A stretch of 64,000 nt of DNA from Flavobacteriaceae bacterium NBU2973 (GTDB lineage Bacteria > Bacteroidota > Bacteroidia > Flavobacteriales > Flavobacteriaceae), in NCBI GenBank assembly GCA_026162565.1, contig JAOEIQ010000002.1, positions 186,001 to 250,000 on the forward strand, read 5' to 3'. Below are positions 39,031-47,863 of this stretch, one piece after another. Both the position numbers and the translations under genes were made by a program. Each line of letters starts with the position of its first letter. Position 1 is the first letter of the stretch. The notes beneath the pieces are model-generated. The model searched no databases and was not told the origin of the DNA. It saw only the letters and a list, made by a program, of their open reading frames with translations.

Positions 39031-40395
39031 ATGAGCTTTAAACCTAAAGCGAAGCGATTAGTCAAGTTAATTCGCGCTATTGAAATTTTGTCATTATTGT
39101 TTGTGGTTCTGCTACTGTCAAGCTGTAATACTGAAAATAATAAAGCAGAAAAACAAGACGACCCAATTTTAGCCTTACCCTTAACTTTTCATACGGGCTA
39201 TGATAATTTTAAGCCATCTTATAAACCATTACTTTGGAAAGACGACATTAACTCTGATGCTATTGAAGGTTTTTACAAAGACACATATAAAAAAATAGAT
39301 GGTATTTCTGATGAATGGAAAGATTTTGGAATTAATAGGATTCGTATAGTTAACCAAGGACAATTTTTTTATCAAAACTTTAAACAAGGAAAAATAAGTC
39401 CAGCATTTTATACGGCAATGATGTCGGCCTATGAAGAATTAGACTCAATCAATAATCTGTACTCACCAAAAGATTTGAAGAGCAGCATTACTTTAGTTAT
39501 CTATAGAGATAAGAACGACGAGCTATTTTACAAGATAGATACAAATCACGATAATTCAGTAAGAGATGAGATAGCCAATAGGGCAGTCGCAATAGATTAT
39601 TCAGATTTAAATTTACAAGCAAAGCGTATTGCCCATGATATTTGGTACGAAGTATATAAATCAGATTCCATTCAAAAGGTAAATACTAAAATTGCGGTCT
39701 ATCTTTATAAGGATAGAACTTTGGCTTATAATTTCCCTACGCATGCAAGTGCAAAGTTAGATACTTTGGAATTTAGTCTTAACCATGGATTTTTTAGTCC
39801 AGGGTTTAAATACAAAACAGATATAACGTTTTTTGATACAACAATCGATAAAGACATTACTGTAAAAAAGAATGATTACTTTAAAATTGACAATGGCACT
39901 ACATTCAAAAATCTTGGTGTTAGAAATAATCATTTGTATTTATATAAAGTACCTGCTGATTCAATCATTCATTCGGCGGAAGTAGGCTTTTACCCACCTG
40001 AATTAAATGAAGCGAATTATTTAACAAAAGACTCGATACATCTTAAAGATTTTAAAGGCAAATATCTTTACCTGGATTTTTGGGGCAGTTGGTGCGCACC
40101 TTGTATAAAGGAAATTCCAAATTTAAAACATACTTATAAAAATATTGACAAATCTAAAATTGAGTTTTTAGGTTTGGCTTATGATAGTAAAACTGAAGAT
40201 TTATTAATAAAAGCATTGGAGAAGTACAAATTAGAATGGCCGCAGATTTTAATGTCAGAAGATTTAAAAAAAATGTATAACATAAGTAAGTTTCCTACAT
40301 CTTTTCTATTAAACCCCAAAGGAAAAATTATTGCCAAAGATTTAAGGGGCGAGCATTTGTTTGATACACTCAACTATTATATAAGAAAATTATGA
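39031..40395 (+). CDS. TlpA-like thioredoxin-fold lipoprotein
   Basis: 454 residues. The lipobox is LLSSC (C32). A unique 250-residue region precedes the C-terminal thioredoxin fold with FWGSWCAPCIKEIPNL and the cis-Pro loop KFPTSF. Envelope thiol oxidoreductase of unknown substrate. Longer than the core copy at 6842 and with an unrelated N-terminal half. Its stop overlaps the next ATG (ATGA), so the following gene is coupled. Confidence 0.85.
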   Translation: MSFKPKAKRLVKLIRAIEILSLLFVVLLLSSCNTENNKAEKQDDPILALPLTFHTGYDNFKPSYKPLLWKDDINSDAIEGFYKDTYKKIDGISDEWKDFGINRIRIVNQGQFFYQNFKQGKISPAFYTAMMSAYEELDSINNLYSPKDLKSSITLVIYRDKNDELFYKIDTNHDNSVRDEIANRAVAIDYSDLNLQAKRIAHDIWYEVYKSDSIQKVNTKIAVYLYKDRTLAYNFPTHASAKLDTLEFSLNHGFFSPGFKYKTDITFFDTTIDKDITVKKNDYFKIDNGTTFKNLGVRNNHLYLYKVPADSIIHSAEVGFYPPELNEANYLTKDSIHLKDFKGKYLYLDFWGSWCAPCIKEIPNLKHTYKNIDKSKIEFLGLAYDSKTEDLLIKALEKYKLEWPQILMSEDLKKMYNISKFPTSFLLNPKGKIIAKDLRGEHLFDTLNYYIRKL

Positions 40396-41216
40396 ATTTA
40401 CAGAACATCAAATGTTTAAACTTAATCATTTGTTTAATCATGATTTTGCCAATCAGTGCACAAAATGAAGACTTCAAGAACCTTATAGCACCCGAAGAAA
40501 TCATTGAATATGCGTTTGAAAATCATCAAATTGTGATGATGAATGAAGCACATTATGGACAAAAGAGAAATATTAGGTCACGTGAGATTGGTAAAGCTAT
40601 TTTACCGGTTGCCCATGCTAAAGGAGTTAGGCATATCGCCATAGAAGCTTTAGGAACTGATACAATGTTTGTAAAAGAGGCAAATCTAACAAGGAAAGTT
40701 CCAAAAGTAAATTATAAATATGGTTATCTGATGCAACCAGAAATGAGAAATTTAATTCAAACGGCATTAGATTTAGGTTGGACACTTATTATGTATGAAG
40801 CAAACCTAAAAGACAAACCAAGCTTTGATAAAAATACTACAGAAGGTTCAAACTGGAGAGAAAAAGAGCAAGCCAAAAATTTAGCAAAGGCGTTGAATAA
40901 GTTAGAAGAGAATTCAAAGTTGCTGATTTGGTGTGGAAATAGCCATAATAGTAAAGAATATGGAGAAACGCCCATAGGAAAATTATTCCCCATGGGATAT
41001 CAATTTTGGCAACTGACAGGAATAGAGCCTTTTGAAATAGACCAACTTGTAACGATTGGTATAAATCCTCATGATAATTATGACAATAATAAAAAGTTTC
41101 AAAAATGGGTACATTACATTGAAGAGCTTCAAAAATCTAAATATGGAACCCTTGGGTTTTTAGATAAAAAACAGAACAAAGCAAGTATTATTTCTCTATA
41201 CAATAAATTAGAATAA
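40392..41216 (+). CDS. Exported erythromycin-esterase/ChaN-like (Tiki superfamily) protein
   Basis: 274 residues with a signal peptide ending ISAQ. IVMMNEAHYGQKRNIRS followed by GVRHIAIEAL and, later, LLIWCGNSHNSKE fit the EreA/ChaN/TIKI fold, in which a conserved Glu-His pair near the N-terminus and a C-terminal His act. Could be a metal-dependent hydrolase or haem-binding protein. Translationally coupled to the TlpA-like gene, and the CPBP gene begins 3 bases after it. Confidence 0.65.
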   Translation: MNLQNIKCLNLIICLIMILPISAQNEDFKNLIAPEEIIEYAFENHQIVMMNEAHYGQKRNIRSREIGKAILPVAHAKGVRHIAIEALGTDTMFVKEANLTRKVPKVNYKYGYLMQPEMRNLIQTALDLGWTLIMYEANLKDKPSFDKNTTEGSNWREKEQAKNLAKALNKLEENSKLLIWCGNSHNSKEYGETPIGKLFPMGYQFWQLTGIEPFEIDQLVTIGINPHDNYDNNKKFQKWVHYIEELQKSKYGTLGFLDKKQNKASIISLYNKLE

Positions 41217-41219
41217 TCT

Positions 41220-41942
41220 ATGATAGAACAATTATCACTAACATTATTAATTTTAATAGGTACGTTGCCTATTATCCTCATTTTTAAAGAGAATAGAGTC
41301 AAACTAACTCAAAATATTGGGTTGGCGTCACTTTATCATATGGTGTATGTGGCTTTAATATTCGTGCCAATTGTATATACCTCATTTCAAATACCAATCA
41401 CACAGCAAAATTGGACAGGAAAGCTCTTGGCTATTCTGTTTTCTATAATGTTTTATTTCGCTACGCGTAAGCATTTTAAAGAATATGATTATGTTTTATC
41501 TCTTCCTAAAAAGAAGTCCCTTTATAGAATACTGGTGGTAGGTTTGATAACACTTTTTATGATGTCTACATTAACTATAGTATTTTCAAAAAGTAAGGAC
41601 TTAAATTTGGAAGTTTTATGCTACCAAATGACCATGCCAGGTTTAGACGAAGAATTATGGCGAGGGATTTTACTTGGACTATTAATGACTATAACCGGAA
41701 GTAGAAGATTTAAATTTGGACATCCAGCAGTTTGGGCAACTACATTAATTTTTGCACTTGGGCATTCTCTTTTTCTTCAAGACTGGGAATTTGCATTTAC
41801 TTTAGATGCGTTTATCATTACAGGTATTTTAGGCTATATTTTAGGTTGGATGACCTACTACTCTAAAAGCATTTTACCAGCTATTATTTTTCATAATCTT
41901 ATGAATTTTTCCACAAACGCACTTGAAATGCTGATTTTATAA
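41220..41942 (+). CDS. CPBP-family intramembrane metalloprotease
   Basis: 240 residues with about seven membrane helices. The Abi/CAAX signature is complete: DEELWRG (E144, E145, R148), ALGHSLF, and FHNLMNF. The family includes Rce1 and bacteriocin self-immunity proteins. It ends the cargo operon. The target is unknown. Confidence 0.85.
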   Translation: MIEQLSLTLLILIGTLPIILIFKENRVKLTQNIGLASLYHMVYVALIFVPIVYTSFQIPITQQNWTGKLLAILFSIMFYFATRKHFKEYDYVLSLPKKKSLYRILVVGLITLFMMSTLTIVFSKSKDLNLEVLCYQMTMPGLDEELWRGILLGLLMTITGSRRFKFGHPAVWATTLIFALGHSLFLQDWEFAFTLDAFIITGILGYILGWMTYYSKSILPAIIFHNLMNFSTNALEMLIL

Positions 41943-42094
41943 CTATTCTACTACGATTTAAAAATATATCCTTTTTCAAGTGGGTTATAAAAACTTATCC
42001 GTACAAGTTAGAGAATAATAATCGGAGTTGATTGTAACATTAGCACTTATAAATTGTCTTGATTATATAAGTAACTGTTCATTTAAACTATATA

Positions 42095-42289
42095 GCAAGA
42101 CACTCGTTTGCAACTACAACCACTTTAAGCAATGGTGCGCCTATCGAAACGGTTTCTAAACTACTTGGTCATAAAAAAATAGCAACTACTCAAATATATG
42201 CTCGTGTGGTAGAAAGAAAAGTAAGCGATGATATGCAAATCTTAAAAGATAAGTTTTCAAAACAAACTAATAATGCCAAAATAGTGTAG
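42095..42289 (+). pseudogene. C-terminal remnant of a second tyrosine recombinase
   Basis: 64 codons and a stop encode ARHSFATTTTLSNGAPIETV onward, through LLGHKKIATTQIYARV, ending NAKIV. This is nearly identical to residues 352-400 of the integrase at 30049 but differs at the C-terminal tail. There is no start codon and no N-terminal part. It is the scar of another integrase of the same family, left when a second element was inserted or lost. Confidence 0.9.
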
Positions 42290-42363
42290 CTTTTATAAAA
42301 ATATCATTTTTTAAATTTATCATAAAATATCATATATTTATCGTTTATCAATAAATATTTATC

Positions 42364-42371
42364 TATATTTG
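42364..42371 (+). promoter_or_regulatory. -7 box of the DUF2975 gene
   Basis: TATATTTG matches TAnnTTTG and lies 28 bases before the ATG at 42400. Confidence 0.6.
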
Positions 42372-42399
42372 CATCGCAATTAAAATATTATTTAAAAAA

Positions 42400-42939
42400 A
42401 TGAAAGCAAAAACTAAACAATTTTTACAGGTTATGAAAGTCCTGACTTGGGCTGTATTTCTTGGTTTATGCATAAAAACTGGAGCTATATTATATACATA
42501 TTTAGTAAGTATTTTTGGTAATACAGCAGCAGCTAACAACTTATACATGGGATTAGATTTGTCTAATCTAAAATCGTATGATGCTACTCATTACTCAACA
42601 TTAGTTTTACTAATAATTATTATATCAGCTATAAAAGCTTTTATGTTTTACTACGTAATCAAAATTTTCATGAATATTAATTATGAAAGCCCTTTTAGTA
42701 AAACTGTAGGTTCTTTAATTAGGAAAATAAGCTACACAGCTCTAACTATTGGTTTATTAGCATCAATAGCTGCAAAGTATAGTCAATGGTTAATTGACAA
42801 AGGAATTAATCTTCCTAATGTATTGCATTATGTATACGGTGGCGCTGAATTTATATTCTTTGCAGGTATACTGTTTATTATTTCCTTGATTTTTAAAACT
42901 GGGATTGAGTATCAAGAAGAACTAGAAGAAACTGTATAA
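42400..42939 (+). CDS. DUF2975 membrane protein
   Basis: 179 residues with four predicted membrane helices (near 15-38, 68-92, 108-128, 148-170). Match to DUF2975 by overall layout, including the loop YESPFSKTVGSLIRKISYTAL. These proteins are almost always paired with the small Cro/CI-type regulator that follows, as here with a 3-base gap. Together they probably form a membrane-tethered regulator pair whose signal is unknown. Confidence 0.85.
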   Translation: MKAKTKQFLQVMKVLTWAVFLGLCIKTGAILYTYLVSIFGNTAAANNLYMGLDLSNLKSYDATHYSTLVLLIIIISAIKAFMFYYVIKIFMNINYESPFSKTVGSLIRKISYTALTIGLLASIAAKYSQWLIDKGINLPNVLHYVYGGAEFIFFAGILFIISLIFKTGIEYQEELEETV

Positions 42940-42942
42940 GCT

Positions 42943-43155
42943 ATGGAAATTATTGTACACCTAGATGTTATGATGGCAAAACGTAAAATGTCACTTAACG
43001 AATTATCAGAAACCGTAAATATCTCATTAGCTAACTTATCTAAACTTAAAACAGGTAAGGTAAAAGCAATTCGCTTTAGTACACTCATTGCAGTTTGCAA
43101 TGCTTTAGACTGTCAACCAGGAGACATTTTAGAATTTTCAAAAGACAAACATTAA
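42943..43155 (+). CDS. Small Cro/CI-type helix-turn-helix regulator (YozG-like)
   Basis: 70 residues, the usual size of the DUF2975-linked regulators. HTH helices are MSLNELSETVNISLANLSKLKTG, followed by IRFSTLIAVCNALDCQPGDIL. It starts 3 bases after the DUF2975 gene and is certainly in the same operon. Confidence 0.92.
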   Translation: MEIIVHLDVMMAKRKMSLNELSETVNISLANLSKLKTGKVKAIRFSTLIAVCNALDCQPGDILEFSKDKH

Positions 43156-43165
43156 AAATTAAATC

Positions 43166-43762
43166 ATGAAATCAAATACGAATAGTTTAAATCACTCAAA
43201 TATGTTTAAAATTATGCGCATTACTATTTTAACAATGGTAATAATGCTAACATCATGCAAAGAGAATAAGGTATCCGCTCAAGATAAAACCACTTCTAAA
43301 ATAGAAACACCAAAAATAGACATTCATACTGCTGTAATAACTGATAATAGAAAAGTTGTAAAGCAGCACATTGAAGCAGGTACTAATATTAATGAAAAGG
43401 AAAAAATGGGTGGCTCAACACCTTTAATTAGTGCAGCATTATTTGGAAAAACAGAAATAGCTAAAATGCTTATAGATGCTGGTGCCAATTTAAACATTCA
43501 AAACAATGATGGCTCAACGGCGTTAATTACTGCTGCATTCTTTTGTAGACCACTAATTGTTGAAATGTTACTAAATAAAAAAGCGGATATGTCTTTAAAA
43601 AACATTTATAAACAAACTGCTTATGATGCTGTGTCTGGTTCTTTTGAGAGTGTAAAACCATCATACGAAGCTCTAGGTAAAATGCTACAACCAATGGGTT
43701 TAAAATTAGACTTTCAATACCTCGAAAAGACTCGACCAATAATAGCTAAAATGCTTAAATAA
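43166..43762 (+). CDS. Ankyrin-repeat lipoprotein
   Basis: 198 residues. The signal region MFKIMRITILTMVIMLTSC holds a lipobox. The true start may be the ATG at 43202 and not 43166. Three to four ankyrin units follow (GGSTPLISAALFGKTEIAKML, DGSTALITAAFFCRPLIVEML). Protein-protein binding role in the envelope is inferred. It follows the HTH gene by 10 bases. Confidence 0.82.
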   Translation: MKSNTNSLNHSNMFKIMRITILTMVIMLTSCKENKVSAQDKTTSKIETPKIDIHTAVITDNRKVVKQHIEAGTNINEKEKMGGSTPLISAALFGKTEIAKMLIDAGANLNIQNNDGSTALITAAFFCRPLIVEMLLNKKADMSLKNIYKQTAYDAVSGSFESVKPSYEALGKMLQPMGLKLDFQYLEKTRPIIAKMLK

Positions 43763-43783
43763 CCAATCAGATTTCACAGTATT

Positions 43784-44134
43784 ATGCTAACAGATATCAA
43801 TCCAAAATTACCAATGCGCAATAAATCCATCACAAGAAATTATTATGTAAATCAACTGGGATTTCAAGAAATAGGTGATTATGGAGGGTATTTAATGGTT
43901 AAAAAAGATAAAATAGAAATTCACTTTTTTGAATTTAAAGCGCTTGACCCAAAGGAAAATTATGGGCAAGTATATATAAGGGTCAACGACATCGATAATC
44001 TTTATCAGTCATTTCTAGAAAGGAAAATTAAAATTCACCCAAACAGTCCATTAGAGTCAAAACCTTGGGGACAAAAAGAATTTGCTTTACTCGACCCAGA
44101 CAATAATCTATTGACATTCGGACAATCCATTTAA
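43784..44134 (+). CDS. VOC-family protein, bleomycin-resistance/glyoxalase type
   Basis: 116 residues. MRNKSITRNYYVNQLGFQE and IEIHFFEFKAL form the first beta-alpha-beta-beta-beta unit and KEFALLDPDNNLLTF the second. Bleomycin-binding relatives share this pattern. Binding of a drug is possible but not shown by sequence. Short gaps on both sides place it in the 42400-46455 transcript. Confidence 0.85.
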   Translation: MLTDINPKLPMRNKSITRNYYVNQLGFQEIGDYGGYLMVKKDKIEIHFFEFKALDPKENYGQVYIRVNDIDNLYQSFLERKIKIHPNSPLESKPWGQKEFALLDPDNNLLTFGQSI

Positions 44135-44143
44135 GGATAGAAA

Positions 44144-45196
44144 ATGACTAGAAGATACGACATAGATTGGTTGCGTGTAATTGCTATTGCCCTATTGTTG
44201 CTATATCATGTTGCAATTGGTTTTCAAAAATGGGGATTAATGATTGGCTTTATAACCAATGATACTTCAATTGATGGCATATGGCCACCAATGACTATGC
44301 TTAATGTTTGGAGAATACCTCTGCTATTTTTCGTGTCTGGTATGGGTGTGTATTTTGCTATACAAAAACGTAATTGGAAACAACTTTTAAAAGAAAGAAG
44401 CATACGTATTTTCATACCCTATGTATTTGGCATACTAACTATAGTTCCAATACACATGTATCTTATGAAGAGGTACTACAATTTTGAAATCAATTACAGT
44501 CCAAATCCAGCACATTTATGGTTTTTAGGTAACATATTTGTATATGTAATACTACTATTACCACTATTCAATTATCTAAAGAAGCATTCAGAAGGGAAAT
44601 TAGTAAGCTGGTTAAAAACTGTTTTTAGTAATCCTTTAGGTTTAGTATTAGTAACAGTAATATTTGTTATTGAAGCGTTATTGCTTAAACCAAGTATTTA
44701 CGAAATGTATGCCATGACTTGGCATGGTTTCTTTCTAGGTTTTATTGCTTTCTTTTTTGGCTTCTGCTTTGTATTAAGTGGTGCTGCATTTTGGAATATG
44801 ATTTTAAAATGGAAATGGTTGTTTTTGGTGACAGCAATTGCCCTTTATGTATATCGATTACTTAAACCGCAAATGCAAGTACCAACTATTCAAATAGTTA
44901 TTGAATCTAATCTTTGGATATATTCAGTTTTTGCATCTGGTTATAAATACTTAAATAAATCAAGTAGTACATTAAGCTATTTAAGTCAAGCGGCATATCC
45001 AGTGTATATCATTCATATGATTTTCCTTTATCTATCCTCGCTAGTCATTTTCCCATTAGAGATTAATGTGTATTTAAAATTTGCTATTGTTTTAATCGCA
45101 ACCTTTTTAGGAAGCATGATTTTTTATGAATTTGTGATTAGAAGAATTTACATAATCAGACCTCTTTTTGGTTTGAAAAACATAAAGCATAAATAA
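44144..45196 (+). CDS. Acyltransferase family 3 membrane protein
   Basis: 350 residues with about ten membrane helices. The N-terminal RYDIDWLRVIAIALLLLYHV carries the conserved Arg and His of the Acyl_transf_3 family. Members O-acylate surface glycans or peptidoglycan. The acceptor is unknown. No glycosyltransferase is nearby. Confidence 0.85.
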   Translation: MTRRYDIDWLRVIAIALLLLYHVAIGFQKWGLMIGFITNDTSIDGIWPPMTMLNVWRIPLLFFVSGMGVYFAIQKRNWKQLLKERSIRIFIPYVFGILTIVPIHMYLMKRYYNFEINYSPNPAHLWFLGNIFVYVILLLPLFNYLKKHSEGKLVSWLKTVFSNPLGLVLVTVIFVIEALLLKPSIYEMYAMTWHGFFLGFIAFFFGFCFVLSGAAFWNMILKWKWLFLVTAIALYVYRLLKPQMQVPTIQIVIESNLWIYSVFASGYKYLNKSSSTLSYLSQAAYPVYIIHMIFLYLSSLVIFPLEINVYLKFAIVLIATFLGSMIFYEFVIRRIYIIRPLFGLKNIKHK

Positions 45197-45216
45197 AACC
45201 TAAAACATAAATAAAT

Positions 45217-46455
45217 ATGAATATTCAAAGTATAGTATTGCGAAAAGTGATTTACGGATTTGTTATAATCATGTTAGTATTAATGTCATCATGCGCTAAT
45301 AAAAAAGACAATAAAAAAGAAGAATCATCAAATGCATCAAAAGTTAGTTTAGTTGATTCTATAATGAAACCAATAGACAATTTCATTTTACAAAAAATGG
45401 AGGAAAACAAGGTTATTGGTTTAGGAGCTGCAATAATAGTAGATAAAGAATTGGTTTGGTTAAAAGGTTTTGGTTATGCAAATAAAGAAAAGCAAATTCC
45501 TTTTACATCAAATACAGTAATGTGTATAGCATCAATTAGTAAAACATTTACTGGTGCAACTATAATGAAAGCTTTAGAAGAAGGATTAGTTTCTTTAGAT
45601 GAAGATATAAACACTTATTTGCCTTTTAAAGTTGTTAATCCAAATTTTCCAAACGAGAAAATAACATTAAGACATTTAGCAACGCATACGTCTAGTTTAA
45701 CAGATGATTACGATGTATATGATAAAACATATAATTTCAGCAATAAAGAATCTGAAGCACTAGGAGATTTCTTAAAAAGCTACTTTACACCAAAAGGAAA
45801 AAATTATTCAAAAAAGAATTTCCTAAATAAAAAACCTGGTACTTACAGAGATTATTCAAATATAGCAGCAGGATTAGCAGGTTATATCATTGAAGTGCAA
45901 ACTGGTAAAAGTTTAAATGAATATGGTAGTAACAAAATCTTTGAACCTTTAAAGATGAATAATACTTCGTGGTCCTTATCGGAAACTGATTTGAATAATC
46001 ATTCCATACAGTATGAAAAGGAAAAAGATTCAATTAAGATTATTCCATTGTATAGTTTAACAACATATCCAGATGGAGGTGTTAGAACTTCGGTATCAGA
46101 TTTATCAAAGTTTTTTATAGCTCTATTAAATGAAGGAAAGTATAAAGAGACTAGAATATTAAAACAGGAAATAGCAAAAGAAATGTTGAAGTTTCAATTT
46201 ACAGAATCCTACAAACCAGAAAATATCAATTTAAAAGAACCAAATAAGAATTCTGGAATCTTTTGGGCAACTAAAAGAGATGTAACATTAATAGGGCATG
46301 GTGGTAGTGATTATGGTGTAAGTACAGATATGTTTTGTGATATAAATAAAGAAGTAGGTATAATAGTATTTAGTAACACTGGAGAAGCAGATACCTATGA
46401 TATTTATAACGAACTATGGAAGTATGGTAAAATGATTAGAAATTCAAAAAAGTAG
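45217..46455 (+). CDS. Serine hydrolase lipoprotein, beta-lactamase/class C family
   Basis: 412 residues. Lipobox MSSC (C26). SISK at 106-109 is the SxxK nucleophile, YRDYSNIAAGL has the YxN box, and GHGGSDYGVSTDM near the C-terminus is the HxG box. All three catalytic elements of the family are present. Unlike the copy at 37435, it keeps a clear HGG box, so the two are not recent duplicates. Substrate unknown. Confidence 0.88.
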   Translation: MNIQSIVLRKVIYGFVIIMLVLMSSCANKKDNKKEESSNASKVSLVDSIMKPIDNFILQKMEENKVIGLGAAIIVDKELVWLKGFGYANKEKQIPFTSNTVMCIASISKTFTGATIMKALEEGLVSLDEDINTYLPFKVVNPNFPNEKITLRHLATHTSSLTDDYDVYDKTYNFSNKESEALGDFLKSYFTPKGKNYSKKNFLNKKPGTYRDYSNIAAGLAGYIIEVQTGKSLNEYGSNKIFEPLKMNNTSWSLSETDLNNHSIQYEKEKDSIKIIPLYSLTTYPDGGVRTSVSDLSKFFIALLNEGKYKETRILKQEIAKEMLKFQFTESYKPENINLKEPNKNSGIFWATKRDVTLIGHGGSDYGVSTDMFCDINKEVGIIVFSNTGEADTYDIYNELWKYGKMIRNSKK

Positions 46456-46466
46456 AATACTATTAT

Positions 46467-47312
46467 TTGAAAGCTTATGATAAAATAGTAGAAGGACTAG
46501 ATAGTCATTTAGAATTTTTAGAATCTGAAACAGAAGATGTATTAACAAAAGCTGAAGAAGGAATCAAAATTGCTAAAAAAGCATTACTTCAATTAAGAAA
46601 AGTTGTTACAAATAAAGACCTTAAATCAAGAGAACAAGAAATAACCATATTCAAAATAATTAAACCCAAAATATATAGTAGGTTAATTTACTATGTAAAA
46701 CTATTTAGTATAGAAAGTAAACGACCTAGAGGAAGCTCTAAATCTCAAAAGAAATACCTAGACTATGAAATTAAGAAACTGCAAGATTATTTTAATGACA
46801 ACCTTGAGTTTTATCAATACTACAGAAGAAGTGAAACATCTTTAGATAATCAATACTTTATTAGAGGTAAAGAAGATATTAGATTACACCCAGATAATTT
46901 CCATTTTTTTATTGATGAAAAATTCTCAACAAGTCATGATTCTACTGTAGCAACAATAATAGCTTATGATATGCTTATTGTTTACCTACAAAAAGAAATA
47001 GAACTAATTGAAAATAAAAACGGAATGGAAACAAGTTATAATGCTTTTCAAAAGCAATCCAAATTATTTTGGACTGGTAATAAAACAGACTTAATAGAAC
47101 TTATTTACGCGCTACATAGTTCTGGCGTTATAAATAGTGGTACTGCAGATATTAAAGAAGTGGCATCAGTATGCGAGCAAATGTTTAATATTAGTTTAGG
47201 CGATTATTATAGAACCTTTTTAGAGATACGTTCAAGAAAAATTAATCAAACTAAATTTATTGATAAGTTAAAAGATTCGCTTACTAATAAAATGCTAGAA
47301 TCAGACGAATAA
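46467..47312 (+). CDS. RteC-like regulator
   Basis: 281 residues in the RteC family, which in Bacteroides CTnDOT activates the excision operon in response to tetracycline through RteA/RteB. The helical N-terminal half and the DNA-binding C-terminal part (FIRGKEDIRLHPDNFHFF..., LIELIYALHSSGVINSG..., FLEIRSRKINQTKFIDKL) fit. The start is a TTG at 46467; no ATG is available. It sits directly upstream of the excisionase-like gene, as in CTnDOT-type elements, but no rteA/rteB pair is present. Confidence 0.85.
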   Translation: MKAYDKIVEGLDSHLEFLESETEDVLTKAEEGIKIAKKALLQLRKVVTNKDLKSREQEITIFKIIKPKIYSRLIYYVKLFSIESKRPRGSSKSQKKYLDYEIKKLQDYFNDNLEFYQYYRRSETSLDNQYFIRGKEDIRLHPDNFHFFIDEKFSTSHDSTVATIIAYDMLIVYLQKEIELIENKNGMETSYNAFQKQSKLFWTGNKTDLIELIYALHSSGVINSGTADIKEVASVCEQMFNISLGDYYRTFLEIRSRKINQTKFIDKLKDSLTNKMLESDE

Positions 47313-47314
47313 AA

Positions 47315-47328
47315 CACCCAACTTGGGT
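47315..47328. promoter_or_regulatory. Palindrome copy 1, ACCCAACTTGGGT, after rteC
   Basis: CACCCAACTTGGGT: a 13-base palindrome around a central C. It begins 3 bases after the rteC stop, and an identical 14-mer lies at 47441-47454. Candidate binding site for RteC or another element regulator. Confidence 0.55.
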
Positions 47329-47334
47329 AGTATT

Positions 47335-47370
47335 AAGTGCAGGTTATTTTCAAATAATTTGCACTTTTTT
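47335..47370 (+). terminator. Terminator after rteC
   Basis: AAGTGCAGGTTATTT, a 2-base loop, AAATAATTTGCACTT and a T-run give a 15-bp stem with two G-T pairs. It lies between the two palindromes and separates rteC from the excisionase operon. Confidence 0.88.
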
Positions 47371-47440
47371 AGTATAGCAATTTTGAAATAGAAACCACAA
47401 AGAAACTCAATATAACTCATTAAAAATGAGCAGATAAAAT

Positions 47441-47454
47441 CACCCAACTTGGGT
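47441..47454. promoter_or_regulatory. Palindrome copy 2, upstream of the excisionase-like gene
   Basis: CACCCAACTTGGGT is identical to copy 1, 126 bases downstream of it. A -7-like CATCTTTG (near 47487) is about 32 bases further on and the gene starts at 47580, so this copy is in activator position. A nearby dyad GTGAAT / ATTCAC (near 47463-47484) adds to the site. Confidence 0.55.
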
Positions 47455-47579
47455 TTTACTTGTGAATAAACTTCAATAATTCACTTCATCTTTGCCTAAC
47501 GAAAGTCAAATTACATTAATGGCTGCCACTGATAACGAGAGTTTGATGTGGTAGCTATTTTAACCTTAAAAATTTAGTT

Positions 47580-47858
47580 ATGGCAGCAACAATTATTACT
47601 ACTGAAGATTTACAAGAATTTAGACACGAACTATTAAATGATATCAAAACATTACTTGACACTCAAACTACTTTCAAGCAAAAGAAATGGCTCAAGTCAC
47701 CAGAAGTTAGAGAGCTATTGAGTATTTCACCAGGAACATTACAAAATTTAAGAATTAATGGAACACTGCCATATACCAAAGTAGGCGGTGTAATCTATTA
47801 TGACTATGAGGAAATCGTTAAGGTAATGGAAGAAAATCGAATTCATAATAAGTTTTAG
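47580..47858 (+). CDS. Excisionase-type helix-turn-helix protein
   Basis: 92 residues. The core LKSPEVRELLSISPGTLQNLRINGTLPYTKVGGVIYYDYEEI is the MerR-like winged-helix pattern of Bacteroidota excisionase/HTH_17 proteins. It follows the RteC gene as in CTnDOT, where Xis proteins act with IntDOT. Excision or replication control is inferred. Confidence 0.85.
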   Translation: MAATIITTEDLQEFRHELLNDIKTLLDTQTTFKQKKWLKSPEVRELLSISPGTLQNLRINGTLPYTKVGGVIYYDYEEIVKVMEENRIHNKF

Positions 47859-47863
47859 ATGTC

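Larger units (their letters stand above)
41943..42399. other. Intergenic region at the internal junction of the island
   Basis: 457 bases with no complete gene. 41943-42094 is featureless AT-rich sequence, 42095-42289 is the integrase remnant, and 42290-42399 is the promoter region of the DUF2975 gene. No copy of the attachment core was found here. Confidence 0.7.
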
